Assembly (NCBI RefSeq): GCF_006540085.1
Contig: NZ_BJOG01000008.1
Coordinates: 62,001-126,000 of the forward strand
Length of the DNA stretch: 64,000 bases
DNA from: Microbacterium oxydans
GTDB lineage: Bacteria; Actinomycetota; Actinomycetes; Actinomycetales; Microbacteriaceae
Reading direction: 5' to 3'
This document shows positions 29,432-38,474 of this stretch, piece by piece. The position numbers and the translations under genes are program-made. Each line of letters starts with the position of its first letter. The stretch's first letter is position 1. The notes below the pieces were generated by a model. It was not told the DNA's origin. It searched no databases and saw nothing but the letters and a program-made list of their open reading frames with translations.

Positions 29432-30361
29432 TCAGGCGGCCTCGACCCGTGGAATCCTGCGCCCTCGTCGCGCGGCGAGCAGGAGGTCGACCACGAAGAC
29501 GCCGATCGCGATCCACACGATGATGAAGCCGGCCCAGCGCTCGGCCGGCATCGGCTCGTGCAGCACCAGGACCCCGATGAGGAACTGCATGACGGGGGTG
29601 ATGAACTGGATCATGCCGATCACCGTGAGGTTGATGCGTCGGGTTCCCGCGGCGAAGAGCAGCAGCGGAACGGCCGTGGCGACACCGGCGAAGGCCAGCA
29701 GCAACGCGTGCGCCCACCCGTTCGCGCCCATCGTGATGCCCGACGTGAGCGCGACGATGATCAGCTGCGCCACCGCGATGGGGATCAGCCAGAACGACTC
29801 CAGAGTCAGGCCGCTGATCGCATCGACCGCAGGGCCGATCTTCTTCTTGATGAGCCCGTACACGCCGAAGGACGCGGTCAGCGACAGCGCGATCCACGGG
29901 AACTGCCGGTAGGCGACGACGATCACGATGACGGCGATCGCCGCGATGGCGATGGCTGCCCACTGCAGTCGGCGGATGCGCTCCTTCAGCACGAAGACAC
30001 CCAGCAGCACGGTCGTGATCGGGTTGATGAAGTACCCCAGGCTCGTCTCGACGACGTTGCCGCTGAGCGTTCCGATCAGGAACACCTGCCAGTTCACATA
30101 GATCAGCAGACCCGCCAGCGCGGTCAACCCCAGCAGCTTCGGCTGGCGGATGATGACGCCGAAGGCCACCCAACCGCGCGTGACGGTGAGCAGCAGGACG
30201 CAGAAGACGAAGGAGAGCAGCACCCGCCAGGCCACGACCTCCCACGGACCCGTCGGAACGAGGAGGAGGAAGTAGAGGGGAAGCACGCCCCAGAGGAGGT
30301 ACGCCCCTCCGGCGTAGGCGACTCCGGCGGTCTGCGTGGCGCGGGTCGTCTCTGGGGTCAC
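29432..30361 (-). CDS. rarD: RarD-type EamA/DMT-family transporter
   Basis: A 309-residue protein with ten predicted helices, matching RarD: AGGAYLLWGVLPLYFLLL at the N-terminus, ETSLGYFINPITTVLLGVFVLKERI and FAAGTRRINLTVIGMIQFITPVMQFLIGVLVLHEP. The protein was first linked to chloramphenicol resistance in Pseudomonas; its substrate is not known. The GTG start at 30361 is the first in frame. Confidence 0.88.
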   Translation of the reverse strand: MTPETTRATQTAGVAYAGGAYLLWGVLPLYFLLLVPTGPWEVVAWRVLLSFVFCVLLLTVTRGWVAFGVIIRQPKLLGLTALAGLLIYVNWQVFLIGTLSGNVVETSLGYFINPITTVLLGVFVLKERIRRLQWAAIAIAAIAVIVIVVAYRQFPWIALSLTASFGVYGLIKKKIGPAVDAISGLTLESFWLIPIAVAQLIIVALTSGITMGANGWAHALLLAFAGVATAVPLLLFAAGTRRINLTVIGMIQFITPVMQFLIGVLVLHEPMPAERWAGFIIVWIAIGVFVVDLLLAARRGRRIPRVEAA

Positions 30362-30455
30362 CGCACAACCCTATGCCCGCGGCGAGGATGCGGACCGCGA
30401 CGGCTGAGCCTCCCGGCGGAGTTTGGCAGGAAAGGGATGCACGCTGGCGGACGCA

Positions 30456-30494
30456 GAAGGGGGCCCGGATGCGAGACGCATCCGGGCCCCCTTC
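30456..30494. terminator. terminator hairpin downstream of groES
   Basis: Perfect 18-base arms (30456-30473, 30477-30494) around an AGA loop, 50 bases past the groES stop codon. The 182-base gap between groES and rarD contains nothing else evident. Confidence 0.8.
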
Positions 30495-30543
30495 GAGGAC
30501 CTCACCCTGCCCCTCATGAGAGGCGGGGAACAGGTTCAGCAGA

Positions 30544-30840
30544 TCAGCGGACGACGACCGCCAGGACGTCGCGAGCCGACAGGACGAGGAACTCGTCTGC
30601 GCCGAACTTCACCTCGGTGCCGCCGTACTTGCTGTAGAGCACGCGGTCGCCGACGGCGACGTCGAGCGGAACACGGTTGCCGTTGTCGTCGATGCGGCCG
30701 GGGCCGACCGCCACGACCTCGCCCTCCTGGGGCTTCTCCTTGGCGGTGTCGGGGATGACCAGGCCACTCGCGGTGGTCTGCTCGGCCTCGACCTGCTTGA
30801 TGACGATGCGGTCCTCGAGCGGCTTGATGGAAACCGACAC
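30544..30840 (-). CDS. groS: co-chaperonin GroES
   Basis: A 98-residue Gro[38 protein letters not shown] is the N-terminus and mobile loop, followed by VVAVGPG and [16 protein letters not shown]. It caps the GroEL chamber. The start is a GTG with GAGG seven bases upstream. No groEL follows, as in many actinobacteria where groEL copies lie elsewhere. Two CIRCE elements and a promoter precede it. Confidence 0.96.
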   Translation of the reverse strand: MSVSIKPLEDRIVIKQVEAEQTTASGLVIPDTAKEKPQEGEVVAVGPGRIDDNGNRVPLDVAVGDRVLYSKYGGTEVKFGADEFLVLSARDVLAVVVR

Positions 30841-30880
30841 GGTCTACCTCTTCTTTCTTGACGCTGACACGAAAGACTTG

Positions 30881-30907
30881 TTCGCACTCTCAACCCGAGA
30901 GTGCTAA
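30881..30907 (-). promoter_or_regulatory. proximal CIRCE element (HrcA operator) of groES
   Basis: Read on the minus strand: TTAGCACTC, nine bases, GAGTGCGAA. It differs from the CIRCE consensus at one position. It covers the predicted transcription start. HrcA is known to repress groE genes through this element. Confidence 0.88.
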
Positions 30908-30910
30908 TCC

Positions 30911-30940
30911 AGTCTAGGCGCTCGGCTGGCACTCACGCAA
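30911..30940 (-). promoter_or_regulatory. groES promoter
   Basis: Minus strand: -35 TTGCGT (30935-30940), 18-base spacer, -10 TAGACT (30911-30916). The -35 lies in the spacer of the distal CIRCE and the start site should lie in the proximal CIRCE. Confidence 0.6.
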
Positions 30941-30952
30941 TGCGAGTGCCAG
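30926..30952 (-). promoter_or_regulatory. distal CIRCE element of groES
   Basis: CTGGCACTC, nine bases, GAGTGCCAG: a perfect dyad with CIRCE geometry, of the form seen in actinobacteria. It covers the -35 region of the groES promoter. Confidence 0.82.
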
Positions 30953-30998
30953 TGAGCGACGCGGTTCGGCTCGAGGCGCGGCCGATTAGGCTGAGACC

Positions 30999-32204
30999 GT
31001 GGAGATGTCCGAGCTGCGCGCCCTGCTCACCCCCGAAGGTCTCGAGCTTCTCGACACGACCGGTCCCATCGAGTCGACCACCGAGGTCGCGCGAGCGGTG
31101 TCGCGGCTGCGTGCGGCCGGCCACTCCCCCGACCTCGTGTCCGCCGTCGTCGGGCAGGCGCACCTGCGGTCGAGGGCAGCGACGAAGTTCGGCCCCTTCG
31201 CCGCCCGCATGCTCTTCACCAGGGCCGGCCTCGAGCAGGCGACGCGGCTCGGTGTCGCGGCACGGCACGCCCAGCGCATCCGTCAGTCGGGCTTCACCCG
31301 TGTAGCCGACCTCGGCTGCGGTATCGGCGGCGATGCGCTCGCCTTCGCCGGAGCCGGACTCCAAGTGCACGCCGTCGACGCCGACGAGGTCACCTCCGCC
31401 ATCGCGGCATACAACCTGGCGCCGTTCGGCGACGACGCCGCGGTGCGGCACGAGACGGCGGAGGAAGCCCTCTCCAGACTGGACGACGGGGACGCGGTCT
31501 GGATGGACCCGGCCAGACGCACCTCCGGGCACAGCGAGACCAGGCGTGTCTCCGCCGACGACTACTCCCCCTCCCTGGACTGGGCGTTCGATGTGGCCGC
31601 ACGTCGCCCGACCGGCATCAAGCTCGGACCGGCCCACGACCGCGACGCACTGCCCGCCGATGCCGAGGCGCAGTGGGTGAGCGCCGACGGCAGCGTGGTC
31701 GAACTCGTCGTGTGGAGCGGATCCCTCGCCCGAGAAGGAGTGCGCCGCGCGGCACTGGTGATCCGCGGCGAGCGCTCGCACGAACTCACGGCTGCGGCCG
31801 ACACCGCCGATGAGCCCGTGCGCGAGCTCGGCGCCTTCCTGCACGAGCCGGACGGGGCCGTGATCCGCGCGCGGCTGATCGGAGAGGTCGCCCGCAGTCT
31901 CGACGCCGGCATGCTCGACGAACACATCGCCTATCTGACATCCGACGCAGCCCTGACCAGTCCGTTCGTGCAGTCCTTCCGCGTCAGGGAGACGCTTCCG
32001 GCGAGCCCCAAGGCGATCAACGCCGCGCTCAAGGCGAACGATGTCGGACGCCTGGAGATCAAGAAACGCGGAGTGGATGTCGATCCCGCCGCCTTCCGGA
32101 AGAAGCTCACGCTGCGCGGAGACCAGGAGGCGACGCTGATCCTCGTCCGCATCGGCGACCAGCGCCGCGCGATCCTCGCCGACCGGGTGCCCGCGGCGAG
32201 CTGA
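30999..32204 (+). CDS. SAM-dependent methyltransferase with THUMP-like C-terminal domain
   Basis: 401 residues. The SAM-binding fold is VADLGCGIGGDALAFAGAGLQVHAVDAD (about residues 102-130), with VWMDPARR further on, and the C-terminal region (AINAALKANDVGRLEIKKRGVDVDPAAFRKKL) fits the THUMP-like domain of this family. The target may be RNA; it is unknown. A TAGGCT -10-like box ends seven bases before the GTG at 30999 and no ribosome binding site is seen, so the mRNA is probably leaderless; an ATG at 31005 is the alternative. Confidence 0.82.
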   Translation: MEMSELRALLTPEGLELLDTTGPIESTTEVARAVSRLRAAGHSPDLVSAVVGQAHLRSRAATKFGPFAARMLFTRAGLEQATRLGVAARHAQRIRQSGFTRVADLGCGIGGDALAFAGAGLQVHAVDADEVTSAIAAYNLAPFGDDAAVRHETAEEALSRLDDGDAVWMDPARRTSGHSETRRVSADDYSPSLDWAFDVAARRPTGIKLGPAHDRDALPADAEAQWVSADGSVVELVVWSGSLAREGVRRAALVIRGERSHELTAAADTADEPVRELGAFLHEPDGAVIRARLIGEVARSLDAGMLDEHIAYLTSDAALTSPFVQSFRVRETLPASPKAINAALKANDVGRLEIKKRGVDVDPAAFRKKLTLRGDQEATLILVRIGDQRRAILADRVPAAS

Positions 32205-32211
32205 CGTCCGC

Positions 32212-33384
32212 TCAGCCGTCCGGATCGCGGCCCGGCGGTTCGACCACGATGGGGTCACCGGGTGGGGCCTCTACCCGGACGATCTCGCCCGGGCCTCCCC
32301 TCCCCGGCGATGCCTCGGTGATGACGAGGTAGGGCGTCTGCCACCTCGTGAACCTCGCCGCGAGAGTCGAGGTGCCGATGAGCGCACCGTCTCCGCCGTC
32401 GATGCGGTCGATCCGCGTTTCGAGTCCGGACTCGACGGCGGCGGTGGAGGCGGCGCACGTCATCGCATCGACCGCATCGACGATGAGGCACTTCTCGACG
32501 GTGCCTAGATCCGACACGCGGTCCCCGGTCCACACCGGCAAGGTGCGGAAGGAACCGACGATCTCGAGGGACGAGACGAACCCCTCGCCGGCCAGCTCCT
32601 CCGCGCGTGACCGCTCCGCACCCGCGAACTGCGACGGTGAAGAAGACGTCATCGGCCAGCGTTCCAGGGTGACGATCGGCTCCCCCGTCGTCGAGAGGAG
32701 CATCGAGGCGCTCACCGCCTCCACTCCGCGAGGGGTGTCACCGCTGTCCTCCATGGGGACCGGGATCGTCGCGCTCAGGCCGCGCCCGATGCTGTCGACC
32801 GGGAGGCAGGTCGACTGCGACTGCGCGCCGACGTCGAGGATCAGGCACCGGATGCCGGCCTCCTCACGGGTCGCGTACCAGGCCAGCGCATCCCCCTCTC
32901 GCGCGAGGGGCACGACCGAGCCGGGATCGAAGTCGGCTGCGGCGAGCGCGTCACGGCGGTCCTGCTGCACCGCCGTCAGCGTGACCTCCGGCGATGGCGG
33001 CGCGAACACCGCCCAGCCGATGCCCACTCCGGCCGCCAGCAGCAGGACGGAGACGACGGGCACCAGCACGGGGAGCCGACGCAGCGTCCGGGCGAGGATC
33101 TCCCGCCGGCGCGGCACGTCGCTATCGGGGGGCGGCTCGGTCCCTTCACCGACGACCGGCGCTGCCGCTGAGGCGACGTCGGCCGCGGGTTCGGGCGGCG
33201 CTGGCCGGGAATCGTCATCCGGTGCGGGAACCGAGGGGGCGGGTGACGAGGGGGCGGGTGACGCTCGCCGTGCATCCTCGAGCTCACGCAACCGCCGCAG
33301 CTCCCCCTCGGTCGCGGCGCCGTCGCGGCCGTACGCGCGGCGCTGGAGCTGTCGCAGTTCGTCGGCGTCATTCTCCGGCAGCAC
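32212..33384 (-). CDS. single-pass membrane protein of unknown function, paralogue B
   Basis: About 390 residues. The cytoplasmic N-terminus has ADELRQLQRRAYGRDGAATEGELRRLRELED, then a Pro/Ala-rich stretch, one helix (LPVLVPVVSVLLLAAGVGIGWAVF, about residues 103-127) and an extracellular domain with paired cysteines. It resembles the gene just upstream (33368-34471) in the first 35 residues and in overall plan, so the pair arose by duplication. GTG at 33384 is chosen because AAGGAGG is eight bases upstream. The genes overlap by 17 bases. Family and function not recognised. Confidence 0.72.
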   Translation of the reverse strand: MLPENDADELRQLQRRAYGRDGAATEGELRRLRELEDARRASPAPSSPAPSVPAPDDDSRPAPPEPAADVASAAAPVVGEGTEPPPDSDVPRRREILARTLRRLPVLVPVVSVLLLAAGVGIGWAVFAPPSPEVTLTAVQQDRRDALAAADFDPGSVVPLAREGDALAWYATREEAGIRCLILDVGAQSQSTCLPVDSIGRGLSATIPVPMEDSGDTPRGVEAVSASMLLSTTGEPIVTLERWPMTSSSPSQFAGAERSRAEELAGEGFVSSLEIVGSFRTLPVWTGDRVSDLGTVEKCLIVDAVDAMTCAASTAAVESGLETRIDRIDGGDGALIGTSTLAARFTRWQTPYLVITEASPGRGGPGEIVRVEAPPGDPIVVEPPGRDPDG

Positions 33385-34471
33385 CGTCAGCACCTCCTTC
33401 GCGCGTGATCATCAGAGAGGAGTGCCCGTTGCTGGCGGTCGGAAGCTCCAGGCGGACGACCTCACCGCTGGGCTCGTCCACCACGTTCAGCACGAGGGTG
33501 GCGCTCTGCTCCTGCATCGTGAGCGCATCGGCGCACACCCGGGGGAACGCCGCGTCCGAGCCGTCGTAGATCAAGCAGGTCTGGAAGCCGTCGAGCTCCA
33601 TTCCGGTCCACACCGGCACATCGCCGTCATAGCCGACCACCCACAGCGAGTTGATCTGGAACCCCTGATCCGCGATGCGCTTGGCCTTCTCCGCCTCGTC
33701 GGCATTCGCCCACGTCATCCCATTGGTGGTGCCCGGTCCGAACTCCGCCACGTTCGCGGCGACGGCAGGCTCGCCGGAGGCCGTGAACACCATCTGCACG
33801 TTGAGCTCGCGGCGGGTGTCCGCCTTCGACTCGAGCGTGACCGCGCCGAACAGTCCCGTCCTGCCCACCGTCTCGGTGCGCTCGCAGCTGGGCAGTGCAG
33901 ACGGCGAGGTCGCCACGAGCAGGCAGGTGATCGCGGCGGCATTCTTCGTCGCCACCCAGATGACCGCACCTTCCTCGACGGCGAGGGCGCGCAGCGAGCC
34001 CCGGTCGTAGTTCCCGCTGGCGAGCAGGGAGCTCTGCCACTCCTGCTGCTCCGGACTCAGGGCGACGGTGGCGGGCCCGGACCCGCCGGACAGCGCCCAT
34101 CCGAGCCCGACGCCGACCAGCACCAGCGTCGCGACGGCAGCGGCGAGCGGAAGCCAGCGCGTACGCAGCCATGATCTCTGCGGTGGCCGACCGGAGCCGC
34201 CCGAGTCTCCCGGGTCCATGCCGGTCGTCGTCACATCGCCGTCGGTCGCACCCGGCAGGTCCTCTGTCTGAGGCTCCTCGTTCCCTGTCTCCGGCGTCGA
34301 GGCTGCGACAGGAGCTCCGACGGGCGGATCCGCGACGTCGGGCGTCGGCTCGGCACGGCGCCGCTCCAGTTCGCGCAGTCTGAGCGCTTCGGCCGCCGTG
34401 AGCGATGCATCGCGACCGTACGCCCGCGCCTGCAGTGAGCGCAGCTCGGCGAGCTCGGCCGCGTCCGACAT
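33368..34471 (-). CDS. single-pass membrane protein of unknown function, paralogue A
   Basis: 367 residues with the same architecture as its neighbour: AELAELRSLQARAYGRDASLTAAEALRLRELERRR, a disordered acidic linker, one helix (WLPLAAAVATLVLVGVGLGWALSG), and an extracellular domain with cysteines in ITCLLVATSPSALPSC, QTCLIYDG and VCADALT. It follows a membrane protein gene by four bases, at the end of the tsaB-rimI-tsaD operon. No known family recognised. Confidence 0.72.
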   Translation of the reverse strand: MSDAAELAELRSLQARAYGRDASLTAAEALRLRELERRRAEPTPDVADPPVGAPVAASTPETGNEEPQTEDLPGATDGDVTTTGMDPGDSGGSGRPPQRSWLRTRWLPLAAAVATLVLVGVGLGWALSGGSGPATVALSPEQQEWQSSLLASGNYDRGSLRALAVEEGAVIWVATKNAAAITCLLVATSPSALPSCERTETVGRTGLFGAVTLESKADTRRELNVQMVFTASGEPAVAANVAEFGPGTTNGMTWANADEAEKAKRIADQGFQINSLWVVGYDGDVPVWTGMELDGFQTCLIYDGSDAAFPRVCADALTMQEQSATLVLNVVDEPSGEVVRLELPTASNGHSSLMITREGGADGAAGE

Positions 34472-34475
34472 CGGT

Positions 34476-34963
34476 TCAGCCGAGCCGCTCGAACTGCATG
34501 CCGGCCCAGACCAGCCAGCCCAGGCTGTAGACGGTCGCGCAGAGCCCGAGCACGAGCGCCCAGCGCGCGATCGCACGGTTCTCGACCGGGCGACGCAATG
34601 ACATGATCGCCGCGATGACCGCCACCACTGCGACCGGAATCCCCCACCCCACGAAGAACGACGCTCCGAGCGCCACGATCGCGGCCACCAGCGCCCACGG
34701 CGCCAGTCGGGTGTCGTCGATCGACACGGTCCCGGTGGACGGCTCCCACTCCGTCTCCTCGGGGGCGTCGATGTCCGGTCCCGTCACGACGACCGGTTCG
34801 ATGCCCACCGGGCCCGTGGGCAGGCGGGTGTAGCCGTCGCGCCGCGCGCCGGGAAGGCGGGCGGTTCCCGCGGGGTGCTCCACCTCGTCGCTGGGGCGCT
34901 CGATGCGAGCCGCCGGCGTCGGGGGCGGGGCCGGCTCCGCGTCGGGAGCGTCGGGGGCGGCGC

Positions 34964-34967
<4 letters not shown>
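34476..34967 (-). CDS. DUF4190-like two-helix membrane protein
   Basis: 163 residues: a Pro/Ala-rich disordered N-terminus (1-85) and two long hydrophobic stretches ([38 protein letters not shown] and [20 protein letters not shown]). The ATG overlaps the tsaD stop (ATGA), so it belongs to the same operon. Function unknown. Confidence 0.72.
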
Positions 34968-36027
<1,060 letters not shown>

Positions 36028-36031
<4 letters not shown>

Positions 36032-36516
36032 GCCTTCGCCTCCTCGTCCGCCGCGGAGGGCGCCGCATGGTGCCGCAGGTGCATTCGCATCACGATCGCG
36101 TCGACGCCATCCGGCTGATAGTAGTGCGGGCGGCGGGCGATCTCCTCGAAGCCCTCGGCACGGTACAGCCCCTCCGCGGAGGGGTTGTCGGCCCTGACCT
36201 CCAGGAAGACCTCTCGCGCACCACGCTCCGCCGCCGCGGCGAGCAGAGCGCGCAACAGGGCGCGTCCTCTCCCGTGTCCCCGATGTTCGGCGAGCAGTGC
36301 GATGGTCTGGATGTCGGCGTCGGCGCTGCCGAGCAGTGCCCGTACCCCGCCGTAGCCGATGACCTCGCCGTCGTGCTCGTCGACCAGATACCGGCCGTGC
36401 GGGCTGACGAGTTCGGCGACCATGGTCTCCGAGCTCCAGGCATCGGTCGGGAAGGACCCGTTCTCGATCGCCATGATCGCGTCGAGGTCATCTGCTGTGG
36501 CGTCTCGAAGGGTCAT
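36028..36516 (-). CDS. rimI: ribosomal-protein-S18-alanine N-acetyltransferase-like GNAT
   Basis: A 162-residue GNAT acetyltransferase with the acetyl-CoA loop [19 protein letters not shown] and [30 protein letters not shown], matching RimI. It lies between tsaB and tsaD with four-base overlaps on both sides, the usual actinobacterial order. Confidence 0.93.
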
Positions 36517-37151
36517 GTGCCCACCTTCTTCGGGGCACCGGGGAGCGTCACATCAGGGTGCCGCATGTACAGGGGCTCCTCCCCGGCGAGCGTGCGGCCG
36601 GCCGCGAGAGCCCGCGCGCCGACCCGTGCGAGGTCCGTCGCGGACAGCGTCGACACATCGATGCGGCGGATGCCGTCGAGGTGGGCATCCGCGTCTGCCG
36701 CTCGGACGAGCACGGTGTCGGCGACCACAGCGGGGATGCCGTCGTCGTCGAGACCATCGAACACGGTGATGGCGACCTCGCGTCGGCGCGCGTCGGTCAC
36801 GATCGCGAAGGGTGCGGTCTCGGTGTCGAGAGCGGTGAGGGCTGCCGCGACGTGGCTGGGGACGGGGACGACGGGGAGGTCGCGGCCGAGGGCGAAGGCG
36901 CGCGCGGCGGCGATGCCGATGCGCAGGCCGGTGAACGGCCCCGGCCCCATGCCGGTGACCACGTGCGTGATCTCCGTGTCGCCCGCCCCGCCGGAAGCAT
37001 CGCCCGCCTCGCTGAGAACTTGCACGAGCAGGTCTCCGATGACCTCGGCATGGCCGAGCGGGTCGACGGCAGCCGCTTCGGCACGTCGTTCCCCGTCGGC
37101 ATCGATGAGGGCGACGGCAGTGCCCAGGGAGGTATCGACGGCAAGGATCAC
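36513..37151 (-). CDS. tsaB: tRNA t6A biosynthesis protein TsaB
   Basis: A 212-residue TsaB with MILAVDTSLGTAVALID, VVTGMGPGPFTGLRIGIAAARAFALG. It is the partner of TsaD in t6A synthesis. It starts with GTG. It is 60 bases downstream of fliW, so it may have its own promoter or be read through from the flagellar unit. Confidence 0.94.
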   Translation of the reverse strand: MILAVDTSLGTAVALIDADGERRAEAAAVDPLGHAEVIGDLLVQVLSEAGDASGGAGDTEITHVVTGMGPGPFTGLRIGIAAARAFALGRDLPVVPVPSHVAAALTALDTETAPFAIVTDARRREVAITVFDGLDDDGIPAVVADTVLVRAADADAHLDGIRRIDVSTLSATDLARVGARALAAGRTLAGEEPLYMRHPDVTLPGAPKKVGT

Positions 37152-37211
37152 GACTCCAGATTAGCCGCCGTCCCCTGGGGAGGGCTGCCGACCCGAGCCG
37201 CGCACCCCGGG

Positions 37212-37583
37212 TCAGCCGAGCGGCGCGCGCAGGGGGTAGTCCTGGTCTTCCAGGATCACCTGCGCGGCGGCTCCTGTGGTCTGGTTCACGATCACGGGGG
37301 CGAGGAGGTTCACGCTCACGCCCTCGGACGAGGGGTGGGCGACCACCAGCACCAGCGCGTCGTCGGGAGAGCCGAGAGCGAGGCCGTCCGCCTGCTCATC
37401 GCTGAGGGTCGGCGCGTAGTCGCTCAGCACCGTCCGAGGATCGACCAGGAACAGGCGCAGTTCCGCATCCTCGACCGCCCGCAGGGAGAACAACCCGTCT
37501 GACCCGTCGACGGGGGCGAGTGCGAAGTCCACATGGGGAGCCAGTCCCGGAGGCGGGGCGATGAACGTCAGTACGGCGCTCAT
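37212..37583 (-). CDS. fliW: flagellar assembly factor FliW
   Basis: A 123-residue FliW: TFIAPPPGLAPHVDFALAPVDGSDGLFSLRAVEDAELRLFLVDP, LVVAHPSSEGVSVNLLAPVIVNQTTGAAAQVILEDQDYPLRAPL. In Bacillus, FliW binds unsecreted flagellin or, when flagellin is exported, sequesters the RNA-binding protein CsrA. Here csrA is not adjacent, but the fliC leader has CsrA-like sites. The ATG overlaps the flgL stop. Confidence 0.93.
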   Translation of the reverse strand: MSAVLTFIAPPPGLAPHVDFALAPVDGSDGLFSLRAVEDAELRLFLVDPRTVLSDYAPTLSDEQADGLALGSPDDALVLVVAHPSSEGVSVNLLAPVIVNQTTGAAAQVILEDQDYPLRAPLG

Positions 37584-38461
37584 CGCAGGAAGTCCATGAG
37601 CGACGGCTGCAGCACACGCGCGTTGACGGCGAGCGCCGAACGGTACACGAGCTCCTGCGCCTGCAGACGCACGAGCACCTCGATCGAATCGACGTCCTCC
37701 ACCGCCGTCCTGCGGGACTCGAGGGACACGGAATTCTGCACTGCCGCCTCCTTGGCGCGTTCGATCTGGGACTGCCTGGTTCCCACCGAGCCCTGCACCC
37801 CGAGCATGGCGGTGCGTCGACTGTCGATCTCGCCGAGCCGGGGCCCGACGTTCGTGCCGGAGCGGAGGTCCGCCACGATCTTGTCCACGAGCGCGAAGAC
37901 GGAGTCGTCTCCCGTGCCGAAGACCGCGGCGCCGTCGGTGTCGACGCGCACAGAGGCGGCGTCGGAGACCCGACGGGTGACTTCCGCTCCCGGCACCCCG
38001 CTGTGACTGTAGTCGGCGGCGAAGGCGGCCGTGTCGGACGTGCCCGCGAACACGGAACGGCCGAGCAGCCGCGTGTTCGCCTGGGACAGCATCTCCTTGC
38101 GGATGCCTTCGAGCTCGACCGCCAACGCCTCCTTGGCCGTCGCGTCCAGCGCCCCGTCGTTCGCGCCCTGGGCCGTCAGATCACGCACGCGCGCGAGCAG
38201 GGCGGTGCTCGCCGTGATGGCCGTGTCGGCAGCGGTGACCCAGGCGAGGCCGTCGTCGATGTTGCGCGCATACTGCTCGGTGCGACGCTGCTCGGCGTGA
38301 AGCGCCAGTGCCGTGGCCGCTGCCGCCGGGTCGTCGGACGGTGCGGCGAAGGCACGCTGGGATGTCGCCTGCTCCTGCAGACGCGCCAGCTCGGAGAGGT
38401 TGGACTGCAGCTGGCGCATGGCCGTCTGCGTCATGGCGGATGACGTCACTCGAGAGATCAC
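37580..38461 (-). CDS. flgL: flagellar hook-filament junction protein FlgL
   Basis: A 293-residue flagellin-like junction protein: MISRVTSSAMTQTAMRQLQSNLSELARLQEQATSQRAFAAPSDDPAAA at the N-terminus and the coiled-coil C-terminus EDVDSIEVLVRLQAQELVYRSALAVNARVLQPSLMDFLR. GTG start with AAGGAG upstream. Lies between flgK and fliW. Confidence 0.93.
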   Translation of the reverse strand: MISRVTSSAMTQTAMRQLQSNLSELARLQEQATSQRAFAAPSDDPAAAATALALHAEQRRTEQYARNIDDGLAWVTAADTAITASTALLARVRDLTAQGANDGALDATAKEALAVELEGIRKEMLSQANTRLLGRSVFAGTSDTAAFAADYSHSGVPGAEVTRRVSDAASVRVDTDGAAVFGTGDDSVFALVDKIVADLRSGTNVGPRLGEIDSRRTAMLGVQGSVGTRQSQIERAKEAAVQNSVSLESRRTAVEDVDSIEVLVRLQAQELVYRSALAVNARVLQPSLMDFLR

Positions 38462-38474
38462 GGTGCTCCTTCGC

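Noticed and set aside
37152..37211. Possible terminator between fliW and tsaB
   Set aside because: Only a weak, interrupted pairing (GGCTGccgACCCG with CGGGTCAGCC) was found, not good enough to call.
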